Source of the DNA: Chromobacterium amazonense | Lineage (GTDB): Bacteria > Pseudomonadota > Gammaproteobacteria > Burkholderiales > Chromobacteriaceae | Length of the DNA stretch: 64,000 nt | Assembly (NCBI RefSeq): GCF_001855565.1 | Contig: NZ_MKCR01000008.1 | Span: 1 to 64,000, forward strand | Direction of reading: 5' to 3' | Shown: one piece after another, positions 46,005 to 54,870 of the stretch | How positions within the stretch are numbered: the first letter of the stretch is position 1 | Layout: each line of letters opens with the position of its first letter | Notes under the pieces: model-generated | Seen by the model: only the letters and a program-made list of their open reading frames with translations | The model's database searches: none | Told to the model about the DNA's origin: nothing | Program-made: the position numbers and the translations under genes

Positions 46005-46941
46005 TTTCCTGGTCTCGCAAGAAATTGGTGTGTCGTTCGATGAACTCGCGGGTGCTGTCGATGCCGCGCAGCTGCAGGATGTAGTTGCGCACGGCGGCTT
46101 CCACCAGCACCGCCAGGTTGCGGCCGGCTGCCACCGGCAGCACCACTTTGCGCACCGTGACGCCTATGATGTCCTGGGTCTCGGACTGAATGTTCAGCCG
46201 GTCCAGCGCCTGCATGGCCTGGTCGTTGGCCTTCACCAGGTGGATGATCAGCTTCAGCACTTTCTTGGGACGGACGGCGGTCTCGCCGAAGATGGTGCGG
46301 ATGTTCAGAATGCCCAGGCCGCGCACTTCGAGAAAGTCGCGCAACAGCGGCGGGCAGCGGCCTTCCAGCGTGTCCGGGCCGATGCGGTACAGCTCGACGG
46401 CGTCATCGGCCACCATACCGTGGCCGCGCGAGATCAGCTCCAGCGCCAATTCGCTTTTGCCCATGGCCGAGTCGCCCATGATCAGCACGCCGATCTCGAA
46501 CACGTCGAGGAACACGCCGTGCAGCACGGTGGACACCGCCAGCGCGCGCGCCAGATAGATGCGCAGCACGTCCATCAGGTACGGGCTTTCCAGCGTGCTG
46601 GTCATCAGCGGCACGTTGTGGCTGTGGCAGTAATCGCGCAACAGGCGCGGCACCGGCTGGCCATTGGCCACCATCACCACCGACATGCTCTTGTGGAACA
46701 GCTGGTCCAGCGCGGTCTTGGCCGCCGACTGCTCCAGCTTGTTCAGGTAGTCCACCTCGGCGAGGCCCAATACCTGGACGCGGTTGGGGTGGATGAAGTT
46801 CAGGTGGCCCACCAGCGCCAGGGTGGGGCGCTGGTCGTCGTTGCCGATGACGTTGTCGGAGCCGCCGGTGCCGGCGACCCAGGTCAGGTTCAGCTTCTGC
46901 TGATTTTCCTGATACAGGCGGCGTACGGTAATGCTAGGCAT
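45985..46941 (-). CDS. hprK: HPr kinase/phosphorylase
   Basis: A 318-residue bifunctional enzyme that phosphorylates and dephosphorylates a serine of HPr. Walker A is GDSAMGKS (156-163), followed by [14 protein letters not shown] and the signature [16 protein letters not shown]. It lies between ptsN (8-base overlap) and rapZ (20-base overlap), the usual betaproteobacterial order, and so belongs to the regulatory nitrogen PTS. Confidence 0.97.
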   Translation of the reverse strand: MPSITVRRLYQENQQKLNLTWVAGTGGSDNVIGNDDQRPTLALVGHLNFIHPNRVQVLGLAEVDYLNKLEQSAAKTALDQLFHKSMSVVMVANGQPVPRLLRDYCHSHNVPLMTSTLESPYLMDVLRIYLARALAVSTVLHGVFLDVFEIGVLIMGDSAMGKSELALELISRGHGMVADDAVELYRIGPDTLEGRCPPLLRDFLEVRGLGILNIRTIFGETAVRPKKVLKLIIHLVKANDQAMQALDRLNIQSETQDIIGVTVRKVVLPVAAGRNLAVLVEAAVRNYILQLRGIDSTREFIERHTNFLRDQENAPDID

Positions 46942-47395
46942 TGGGGGTCCAATCGCAGAGCTGCTGGTAGAGCTCGTCGCGCAATCCGATGCTCAGCATT
47001 TTCTCGCGCATCTGCCGGCTGGAGAACAATTGCGCCAATTCCGACAGCACCTGCAGATGCAGATCGGTGGCGTGCTCCGGCACCAGCAGCACAAACAGGC
47101 ACTGCACCGGCTTGCCGTCCGGCGCGTCGAACGGGATCGGGGCCTTCAGCCGGATGAACACGCCGGTGGCTTCCTTCAGGCCGCGCGCGCGGCCGTGCGG
47201 GATGGCGACGCCTTGGCCCAGCCCGGTGGAGCCGAGCTTCTCGCGGCTGAACAGGCTGTCGAAGATTTCGCTGCGGGCGATGCCGCGCGTGTTTTCCACC
47301 AGGAGACCGACCTGCTCGAACACCCGCTTCTTGCTGGCGACATCCAGATCCAGCAATACATGGTCCGGAGTCAGTATCTTGCCGATGAGATTCAT
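46934..47395 (-). CDS. ptsN: Nitrogen-regulatory PTS EIIA component
   Basis: EIIA-Ntr, 153 residues. The phosphorylated histidine is H67 in [14 protein letters not shown]. It relays PEP-derived phosphate to regulate K+ uptake and other processes rather than sugar transport. Its end overlaps hprK by 8 bases. A terminator lies between it and hpf, so ptsN-hprK-rapZ may be transcribed separately from the lpt-rpoN-hpf genes. Confidence 0.97.
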   Translation of the reverse strand: MNLIGKILTPDHVLLDLDVASKKRVFEQVGLLVENTRGIARSEIFDSLFSREKLGSTGLGQGVAIPHGRARGLKEATGVFIRLKAPIPFDAPDGKPVQCLFVLLVPEHATDLHLQVLSELAQLFSSRQMREKMLSIGLRDELYQQLCDWTPNA

Positions 47396-47473
47396 ATTGG
47401 ATTATGCATGCGGCTCTTTGATAAACCCGGAATTCTACGTTGCCTTGATAGTACTGAAAACCGGCAAGCGCAA

Positions 47474-47501
47474 AGAAAAACGGGAACCGCCCGGTTCCCG
47501 T
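47474..47501 (-). terminator. Terminator between hpf and ptsN
   Basis: Stem ACGGGAACC/GGTTCCCGT (47480-47488, 47493-47501), followed on the minus strand by TTTTTCTTTG. It lies 17 bases after the hpf stop. Confidence 0.85.
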
Positions 47502-47517
47502 CCTTTTCAACTAGGCG

Positions 47518-47844
47518 TCACAGCGAGGGCTGCTGGACTTCGCCGGAGCTTTGCACGCGGTGTTCGGTCAGCTTTTCCTTGTGCTTCAGCACTTGGCGGT
47601 CCAGCTTGTCCATCAGCAAGTCGATGGCGGCGTAGAGGTCGGCTTCGCTAGCCTCGATGTGGATGTCCTTGCCGGACAGATGCACATTGACTTCAGCCTT
47701 TTGAACCAGTTTGTCTACCGACAGGGTCACGGAGATGTCGATCACGTTGTCGACATGGCGGGTAATGCGCTCCAGTTTGTTCTCGATGTATTCGCGCAGC
47801 GACGGAGTGACTTCCAGGTGCAGGCCAGTTACTTTGAGGTTCAT
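47518..47844 (-). CDS. hpf: Ribosome hibernation promoting factor
   Basis: A 108-residue short-form HPF/YhbH protein, which binds the 30S subunit in stationary phase. It starts [20 protein letters not shown], has the usual [19 protein letters not shown], and ends with a charged helix ([16 protein letters not shown]). It follows rpoN by 69 bases, the conserved location of this gene. Confidence 0.96.
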   Translation of the reverse strand: MNLKVTGLHLEVTPSLREYIENKLERITRHVDNVIDISVTLSVDKLVQKAEVNVHLSGKDIHIEASEADLYAAIDLLMDKLDRQVLKHKEKLTEHRVQSSGEVQQPSL

Positions 47845-47913
47845 ACCCTAGCTCCTTCTGGTGTTGACCGCCCGGGCGGGTTGTCGGGCGGCATTGTATT
47901 CTTGTGCAGGCCC

Positions 47914-49320
47914 TTACAGCGCCTTGCGCAGATTCACCGCCGGAATCTGCATGGCTTCACGATACTTGGCTACGGTGCGTCTGGCAACCTGTATTCCCTG
48001 CTTGGCCAGCGCGTCGGCGAGGGCGCTGTCCGACAGCGGCTTCGCCCGGTTTTCGCCTTCTATCATGCTGCGGATGTGAGCCTTGATGGCGGTGGCGGAA
48101 CACTCGTCACCGCTTTCAGTCTCCAACGAACTGCCGAAGAAATACTTGAGCTCGAACAAACCTCTCGAACAAAGCAGGTATTTCTGGCTGGTGGAGCGGG
48201 ATACGGTGGATTCGTGCAGGCCCAGCTCTTCCGCGATATCGCGCAGAATCAGCGGCCGCATCGCCACTTCGCCTTGTTCAAAGAACAACTGTTGACGCTC
48301 AACAATAGCTTCCGCCACTTTCAGGATGGTGTCAAACCGTTGCTGGATGTTCTTGACCAGCCAGCGCGCTTCCTGCAGCCTGGCGGACATCTCGCCGCCC
48401 TGGCCGCGGCTGTCGGCCAGCATGCGCTCGTACAGCTGGTTGACGCGCAGCCGCGGCACGGCCGAGCGGTTCAGCTCCGCCACCCAGCGTCCGCGCAGCT
48501 TGCGCACGCTGATGTCGGGGATCACGTAGTGGACATCGCCCTGATGGAAGCCGGTGGCCGGGTGCGGGTTGAGGCGGGCGATCAGCGCCTGCGCCGCGCG
48601 CAGTTCGGCGTCGTTGCAAGCCAGCAGCTTTTTCAGTTTGGCGTAGTCGCGGCCGCCCAGCAGCGCCAGATGTTCGCGCACGATGGCCAAGGCCAGCGCA
48701 TGGCCTGGTTCTGCCGCGGGCAGCCGCTGCAGCTGCAGCTGCAGCTGCAGCGATTCCGCCAGCGTGCGCGCGCCGACGCCGGCCGGGTCGAACTGCTGCA
48801 GCAGGGCGAGGCCCACGGCCAGCTCGTCGCTTTCCAGCTGCAGCTCCAGCGGCAGATGGCTGGCCAGCTCGTCCAGGCTTTGCGGCAGGTAGCCGTCGTC
48901 GTCCAGCTCCTCGATCAGCAGGCGCACGATGGCCTCGTCGCGGCGAGGCAAGGCGATCTCGCCCAGCTGCGCCAGCAGGTGCTCGCGCAGGCTGATCTGG
49001 CAGGGCACGTTGAGCATAGGGTCGTAGTCGTCGTCGCCGCCGTGGCGGCTGCCTGCGCCCCAGTCCAGCAGCTCGCCGGCGCTGTCGTCGCGGCTGTCTG
49101 CCGCTTCGCTCTCCGTGGTTTCCCGCGCTTCCGCCGCCTCCGAGGGCGCGTCGCTGTCGCGCGGCTCGTCGCCGCGTTCCAGCAGCGGGTTGTCCAGCAA
49201 AAAGCGCTCGACTTCGGCCTGCAGGTCCAGCGTGGACAGCTGCAGCAGCTTGATCGACTGCTGCAGCTGCGGGGTCAGCGTCAGCTGTTGCGAAACCTTG
49301 AGCTGTAGTGCCTGCTTCAT
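47914..49320 (-). CDS. rpoN: RNA polymerase sigma-54 factor
   Basis: Sigma-54 of 468 residues. Region I is Gln-rich (LKVSQQLTLTPQLQQSIKLL), followed by an acidic region II around residues 50-95. The core-binding and DNA-binding regions follow, and the C-terminal RpoN box is ARRTVAKYREAMQIP. It controls nitrogen and other genes together with AAA+ activators. It lies 3 bases after lptB. Confidence 0.97.
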   Translation of the reverse strand: MKQALQLKVSQQLTLTPQLQQSIKLLQLSTLDLQAEVERFLLDNPLLERGDEPRDSDAPSEAAEARETTESEAADSRDDSAGELLDWGAGSRHGGDDDYDPMLNVPCQISLREHLLAQLGEIALPRRDEAIVRLLIEELDDDGYLPQSLDELASHLPLELQLESDELAVGLALLQQFDPAGVGARTLAESLQLQLQLQRLPAAEPGHALALAIVREHLALLGGRDYAKLKKLLACNDAELRAAQALIARLNPHPATGFHQGDVHYVIPDISVRKLRGRWVAELNRSAVPRLRVNQLYERMLADSRGQGGEMSARLQEARWLVKNIQQRFDTILKVAEAIVERQQLFFEQGEVAMRPLILRDIAEELGLHESTVSRSTSQKYLLCSRGLFELKYFFGSSLETESGDECSATAIKAHIRSMIEGENRAKPLSDSALADALAKQGIQVARRTVAKYREAMQIPAVNLRKAL

Positions 49321-49323
49321 GGT

Positions 49324-50048
<725 letters not shown>

Positions 50049-50052
<4 letters not shown>

Positions 50053-50594
50053 GGTTTGGCGGCTCCGCTGGAAGCCGGCTGCGAGGCCGTTTTCTTCGGC
50101 TGCAGGATCACTACGGAGCGGCCCTTGCCCGAGGCGGAGGTGCCGCCGCCGACCACTTCGAAGGTTTCTTCCAGCGTGTTGTAGCGGATGACGTTGCCGA
50201 TGGACAGGTCGCCGTTGCGCTTGACGCGGGCATTGCCAGTCAGCACCACCAGGTGTTTGGCGCTGTCGTAGTCGAGCACGCTGCTTTGGCCCTCGACCCA
50301 GCCGCCATCGCGGTCCATTTTCTGGCGGAAGGTGACGATGCGGCCGGTGGCGTGCATGGTCTGGTTGCCTTGTTTGTCCTGGGTGACGGTCAGTTGGTCG
50401 GCGTTCAGCCGCAGCGTGCCCTGGATCACCACCACATTGCCGTTGCAGATCGAGATGCCCTTGATCTGGTCCATGGTGCAGCCGTTGTCGCTGGTGATTT
50501 CAATTGGCTTGTCGCGGTCGGCCTGTTCGGCCTGGACCAAGGCGGAAGCGGCCAGCAGCATGCCGGCCAGCAGGATTCGGGTCTTATTTGGCAT
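50049..50594 (-). CDS. lptA: LPS transport periplasmic protein LptA
   Basis: A 181-residue periplasmic beta-jellyroll protein that bridges LPS across the periplasm. Signal peptide [20 protein letters not shown] ending at AEQA; mature part with [20 protein letters not shown] and [20 protein letters not shown] as in the OstA/LptA fold. It overlaps lptC by 11 bases and lptB by 4. Confidence 0.95.
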
Positions 50595-51153
50595 AGATGA
50601 TCTTGGTTGTGGACAGCAGATTGAGCAGACCCTGCGGCTCCTGGTAGGTGAAGCCGATGGAGTGGGCCACCGAGTTGCCCTGGGTGATCACGGACGGCGA
50701 TTGGGAGCTGGCGTAGCGTTTGCCGGTGTCCACGAACATCGCGCTGCTCTGCAGCCGGGTTTCCGGCTGCTTGCTGTCTGCGGGTTTGATCAAAAGGACT
50801 TTTTTGTCGAAAAAAGCCTGCTGGTTCTTGTTGTTGTAGCGGCCGGTCTCGCCGATCACGTGGTATTGCAACACGCCCGCATCGTATTGATACAGGTCCG
50901 GCTTTTCGAAAAAGGCCTCAGGCTTGCCGGGGTACTGCCACATGCGGCTGGCGATCAGCTTGTCCAGCATTTTGCCGTGTTCGTCGTAGCGGGTGGCGAT
51001 CAGATCCTCCGCCACATATTCCGGCTTGTCCGGGTCCAGCTCGCGATGACGGGTATCCCAGCGCGAAACTTGGTCCAGCCACAGCGTCAGCATTGCGGTC
51101 AGGCCGATCAGCAGCACCGGGAACAACCGGTGGGAGCGCAGCAGGCGCATCAT
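50584..51153 (-). CDS. lptC: LPS export protein LptC
   Basis: A 189-residue membrane-anchored LPS transport protein with one N-terminal helix (LFPVLLIGLTAMLTLWL) and a periplasmic jellyroll (YVAEDLIATRYDEHGKMLDK). It starts at the first of two adjacent ATGs, overlapping the kdsC stop. LptC receives LPS from LptBFG and passes it to LptA. Confidence 0.93.
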   Translation of the reverse strand: MMRLLRSHRLFPVLLIGLTAMLTLWLDQVSRWDTRHRELDPDKPEYVAEDLIATRYDEHGKMLDKLIASRMWQYPGKPEAFFEKPDLYQYDAGVLQYHVIGETGRYNNKNQQAFFDKKVLLIKPADSKQPETRLQSSAMFVDTGKRYASSQSPSVITQGNSVAHSIGFTYQEPQGLLNLLSTTKIIYAK

Positions 51154-51674
51154 GCCAGGTATTCCGCGATGATGGCGTCGAAAGTGCCCTGCGCCTGCAT
51201 GATCAGCTCCACCAGCTCGCGCACCGCGCCATGGCCGCCGGGGTTGCCGGTGACGTAATGGCAGTGCTGGCGCACCTGCGGCGGCGCTTCCGGCACCGCC
51301 ACCGCCAGGCCGACGCGAGTCAGGATGGGCAGGTCGATCAGGTCGTCGCCTATGAAGGCGCATTCCTCGGCTTTGAAGCCGGTTTTCTGCAGGAGGTCAG
51401 CCAGCGCCACTTTCTTGTCGTGCACGCCGCCGTAGTAGTGGTCGATCTTCAGCGCGCGGGCGCGGTGTTCCACGCAGCGGTCGGCGCGGCCGGAAATGAT
51501 GGCCAGTTGCACGCCGGTGCGGCTGAGCAGCCGCAGGCCTAGCCCATCCTGCACGTAGAACGATTTGCTCTCTTCGCCCTGGGCGTTGTAATAGATGCGG
51601 CCGTCGGTCATGACGCCATCCACATCCATGATCAGCAGTTTCACCTTGCGGGCCTGCTCGGCAATCATACGCAT
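51150..51674 (-). CDS. kdsC: Kdo-8-phosphate phosphatase
   Basis: A 174-residue HAD-family phosphatase producing free Kdo. The catalytic DxD is in LLIMDVDGVMTDGRIYYN, followed by LAIISGRADRCVEHRARAL and AFIGDDLIDLPILTRVGLAVA. It lies between kdsD and lptC, as in most proteobacteria. Confidence 0.97.
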   Translation of the reverse strand: MRMIAEQARKVKLLIMDVDGVMTDGRIYYNAQGEESKSFYVQDGLGLRLLSRTGVQLAIISGRADRCVEHRARALKIDHYYGGVHDKKVALADLLQKTGFKAEECAFIGDDLIDLPILTRVGLAVAVPEAPPQVRQHCHYVTGNPGGHGAVRELVELIMQAQGTFDAIIAEYLA

Positions 51675-51717
51675 ACTTGTGTCCTATAAGCCGTCCGCCA
51701 TGGGGCGAGCGGCGGAA

Positions 51718-52698
51718 TCAGAATACTCCGGCGCGCAGCAGGTCGTGCATGTGCAGCACGCCCGCCAGCTTGCCGGCATTATCGACCACGGCCAGGCTGG
51801 TGATCTGTTTTTCCTTCATCACGAAGCCGGCTTCGGCCGCCAGCTTGTCCTGATGAATGGTGCGCGGGTTGGCGCTCATCACTTCGTCTATTTTCAGACG
51901 GTAGACGTCGGCGGCTCTTTCCAGCGTGCGGCGCAGGTCGCCGTCGGTGTAGATGCCCAGCAGCGTGTTGTCCTTGTCGCAGATGGTGATCATGCCCAGG
52001 CGCTTCTGCGACATCTCCAGCAGGGCGTCTTTCAGCAGGGTGCCCGGCGCGACGCGCGGCAGGTCATCGCCGCCGTGCATCAGGTCGCGCACATGCACCA
52101 GCAGGCGGCGGCCCAGGCTGCCGCCGGGGTGGGACAGCGCGAAGTCGCTCTGGCTGAAGCCGCGCGTCTCCATTAGCGTGACCGCCAGCGCGTCGCCTAG
52201 CGCCACCTGCACCGTGGTGCTGGTGGTGGGCGCCAGGTTCAGCGGGCAGGCTTCTCTTTCCACATGGGTATGCAGCAGGATGTCCGCGGCCTGGGACAGA
52301 GACGATTCGGCGCGTCCGGTGATGGCGATCAGCTTGCTGCCCTTCAGCTTGAGCGCCGGCAGCAGCGACACCACTTCGGCGGACTCGCCGGAGTTGGACA
52401 GCGCGATGACCACATCGTCGCCGGTGATCATGCCCAGGTCGCCGTGGGCGGCTTCGGCGGGATGGACGAAGAAGGCCGGCGTGCCGGTGCTGGCCAGCGT
52501 GGCGGCGATCTTGCGCGCCACATGGCCGGACTTGCCCATGCCGGTGACGATCACGCGGCCTTTGCCGGCAAGAATGATTTCAACAGCGGCCAGGAAGTCG
52601 CCATTCAGGCGCTCGGCCAGCGTGCTCAGCGCTGCAGCCTCGGTTTGCAGGACTTCGCGCGCCATTTCCAGGCGGCGGGTGTCTTGTATTTTTTCCAT
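51718..52698 (-). CDS. kdsD: Arabinose-5-phosphate isomerase
   Basis: A 326-residue enzyme converting ribulose-5-phosphate to arabinose-5-phosphate, the first step to Kdo. The SIS domain (about 40-175) has VIVTGMGKSGHVARKIAATL and SNSGESAEVVSLLPALK. Two CBS domains follow (VRDLMHGGDDLPRV; VMSANPRTIHQDKLAAEAGF). Start at 52698 (MEKIQDTRRLEMAREVLQTE). It is the first gene of the kds-lpt-rpoN cluster and is divergent from the antiporter gene. Confidence 0.96.
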   Translation of the reverse strand: MEKIQDTRRLEMAREVLQTEAAALSTLAERLNGDFLAAVEIILAGKGRVIVTGMGKSGHVARKIAATLASTGTPAFFVHPAEAAHGDLGMITGDDVVIALSNSGESAEVVSLLPALKLKGSKLIAITGRAESSLSQAADILLHTHVEREACPLNLAPTTSTTVQVALGDALAVTLMETRGFSQSDFALSHPGGSLGRRLLVHVRDLMHGGDDLPRVAPGTLLKDALLEMSQKRLGMITICDKDNTLLGIYTDGDLRRTLERAADVYRLKIDEVMSANPRTIHQDKLAAEAGFVMKEKQITSLAVVDNAGKLAGVLHMHDLLRAGVF

Positions 52699-52819
52699 AA
52701 GGCAAAAGTATATCAAAGGTTATAATCGATTGACGCGCGCGCTGGTGCAACTTTTGCTTGGGCGCGTCGTTTTTCGTCGCTTCCTTTCTCTTCCGCCACC
52801 CAAGGAGACCCCGCCGCCG

Positions 52820-54790
52820 ATGCATTCCATGGCCCCCATCGTTCTTGTTTTGTTGGCCGCCGTGTTGGTGGTGACCTTGTGCCGCAGCCTGAGGGTGCCG
52901 GCGATGCTCGGCTATCTGGTCGTGGGCTTTCTCGCCGGTCCCGGCGTGATGAAGCTGATTCCCGAGGGCGACGAAACCGCTTTTCTCGGCGAGATCGGCA
53001 TCGTCTTCATGATGTTCACGATAGGCCTGGAGTTTTCGCTGCCCAAGCTTAAGGCGATGCGTCAGCTGGTGTTCGGCGTCGGCTTGGCCCAGGTGGTCGT
53101 CACCATGCTGCTGGTGGCGCTGGCGATAGGCTGGATCACCGGCAGCCCCTTGATCGGCTTGGCGACGGGCGGCGCCTTGGCGATGTCGTCCACCGCCATC
53201 GTCAGCAAGCTGCTGGCCGAAAGACTGGAATTGAACCAGCCGCATGGCCAGCTGGCGATAGGGGTGCTGCTGTTTCAGGATATCGCAGTGGTGCCGCTGC
53301 TGATCCTGCTGCCGGCTTTCGCCGGAGGCAGCGATACGATGTGGCTGGACCTGGCCAAGGCCGGCGGCAAGATCGTGGTGGTGCTGGCGCTGTTGCTGTT
53401 TTTCGGCCAGCGGCTGGTGCGGCCGTGGTTCCATCTGGTGGCGCGGCAGCGTTCCGGCGAGCTGTTCATGATCAATGTGCTGCTGGTGACGCTGGGCGTG
53501 GCGTGGCTGACCGAGCTGTCCGGCCTCAGCCTGGCGTTGGGCGCTTTTGTGGCCGGCATGCTGATTTCGGAAACGGAATACCGCTACCAGGTGGAAGAGG
53601 ATATCAAACCGTTCCGAGACATCCTGCTTGGCTTCTTCTTCATCACCGTGGGCATGCGGCTGGAGCTGCCCATTCTGTTCGATCACCTGGGCGTGGTGCT
53701 GCTGTTGCTGGTGCTGCTGCTGCCGTTGAAGATTGCCGTGGTTTTCGGCCTTGGGCGTTTGTTCGGCCACCGCTCCAACGACGCGATGCGCGCCGCGCTG
53801 GCCTTGGCGCAGGGCGGCGAATTCGGTTTCGTGCTGCTGGCCTTGGCCATGAACTTGAAGCTGGTGCCGATTCCGGCGGCGCAGGCGGCGATCGCGGCCA
53901 TCCTGATCTCCATGCTGATTGCGCCCTTCCTCATCATGCATGGCGAACGCATCACCCGCCGCCTGATCAAGCAGGACTGGATGCTGCAGTCGCTGGACCT
54001 GCATCAGATGCTGGTGGCCAGCATGAGCAAGAACGAGCACGTGCTGATCTGCGGCTACGGACGCAGCGGCCAAGCGCTGGCCCGGCTGCTGGAGGCCGAG
54101 AATATCAATATGTTCGCGCTGGACATGGACCCGGAGCGGGTGCGCGAAGCCGGCGAGGCGGGCGACCAAGTAGTCTTTGGCGATGCCGGCAAGAAGGAAG
54201 TGCTGATTGCCGCCGGCCTGATGCGGGCCAAGGTGGTGGTGGTGACGTTTGCCGATACCCACGCCGCCTTGCGCATTCTGCACGCGGTGCGCGAGGTGCG
54301 GCCGGAGTTGCCGGTCATTGTGCGCACCGTAGATGACAGCGAAATGGATGTGCTGCGCCAGGCTGGCGCGGACGAGGTGGTAGCCGAGGTGATGGAGGGC
54401 AGTTTGATGCTCGCTTCGCAGGCTCTGCTGGAAGCCGGCGTGCCGCCCAGTCGTGTGCTGCGGCGCATCCGCGCGGTGCGCGAGGAGCGCTACGATCTGT
54501 TCCGCGGCTTCTTCCGCGGCGCCAGCGACGAGGTGGAGAGCCTGGAGGAGGCGATGGTGCCGCGCCTGCTCAGCGTGCAAGTGTGCGGCGGCGCCTTCGC
54601 CATCGGGCAGCCGCTGGGCGCGCTGCGGCTGGAGGATGCCGGGGTCGAGGTGAAGGCAGTGCGGCGCCAGCGGACGCGGCGCACCGATTTCGATGACAGC
54701 TTTGAGCTGCAGGCCGACGACATCCTGGTCTTGTTGGGCACGCCTGAGCAACTGGCGTTGGCGGAGTCGCGGATTCTTCAGGGCGAGTGA
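52820..54790 (+). CDS. CPA2-family (Kef/YbaL type) cation:proton antiporter with RCK domains
   Basis: A 656-residue inner-membrane transporter. An N-terminal exchanger domain with about twelve helices (LGYLVVGFLAGPGVMKLIP, IGIVFMMFTIGLEFSLPKL) is followed by a TrkA_N nucleotide-binding domain from about residue 409 (HVLICGYGRSGQALARLLEA) and a TrkA_C domain at the end. Such proteins export K+ or Na+ in exchange for protons. No KefF/KefG ancillary gene is adjacent, so glutathione gating is not indicated. A TATAAT lies at 52721-52726 between it and kdsD. An ATG at 52829 is an alternative start. Confidence 0.92.
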   Translation: MHSMAPIVLVLLAAVLVVTLCRSLRVPAMLGYLVVGFLAGPGVMKLIPEGDETAFLGEIGIVFMMFTIGLEFSLPKLKAMRQLVFGVGLAQVVVTMLLVALAIGWITGSPLIGLATGGALAMSSTAIVSKLLAERLELNQPHGQLAIGVLLFQDIAVVPLLILLPAFAGGSDTMWLDLAKAGGKIVVVLALLLFFGQRLVRPWFHLVARQRSGELFMINVLLVTLGVAWLTELSGLSLALGAFVAGMLISETEYRYQVEEDIKPFRDILLGFFFITVGMRLELPILFDHLGVVLLLLVLLLPLKIAVVFGLGRLFGHRSNDAMRAALALAQGGEFGFVLLALAMNLKLVPIPAAQAAIAAILISMLIAPFLIMHGERITRRLIKQDWMLQSLDLHQMLVASMSKNEHVLICGYGRSGQALARLLEAENINMFALDMDPERVREAGEAGDQVVFGDAGKKEVLIAAGLMRAKVVVVTFADTHAALRILHAVREVRPELPVIVRTVDDSEMDVLRQAGADEVVAEVMEGSLMLASQALLEAGVPPSRVLRRIRAVREERYDLFRGFFRGASDEVESLEEAMVPRLLSVQVCGGAFAIGQPLGALRLEDAGVEVKAVRRQRTRRTDFDDSFELQADDILVLLGTPEQLALAESRILQGE

Positions 54791-54820
54791 GTCGCTGCCG
54801 TGTGCGGCATCCATTCAACA

Positions 54821-54848
54821 AAAAAGCCCCGTATGCTACGGGGCTTTG
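54821..54848. terminator. Bidirectional terminator between the antiporter and AsmA genes
   Basis: Stem AAAGCCCCGTA/TACGGGGCTTT with a 3-base loop, an A run on the left and TTT on the right; it serves two convergent genes. Confidence 0.88.
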
Positions 54849-54870
54849 TCTTGCGCGCAGGCTGCGCCGT

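Noticed and set aside
48728-48755. Short CTGCAG tandem repeat as a CRISPR or microsatellite element
   Set aside because: It lies in frame within rpoN and encodes a Gln/Leu-rich stretch; the repeat follows from the protein sequence.
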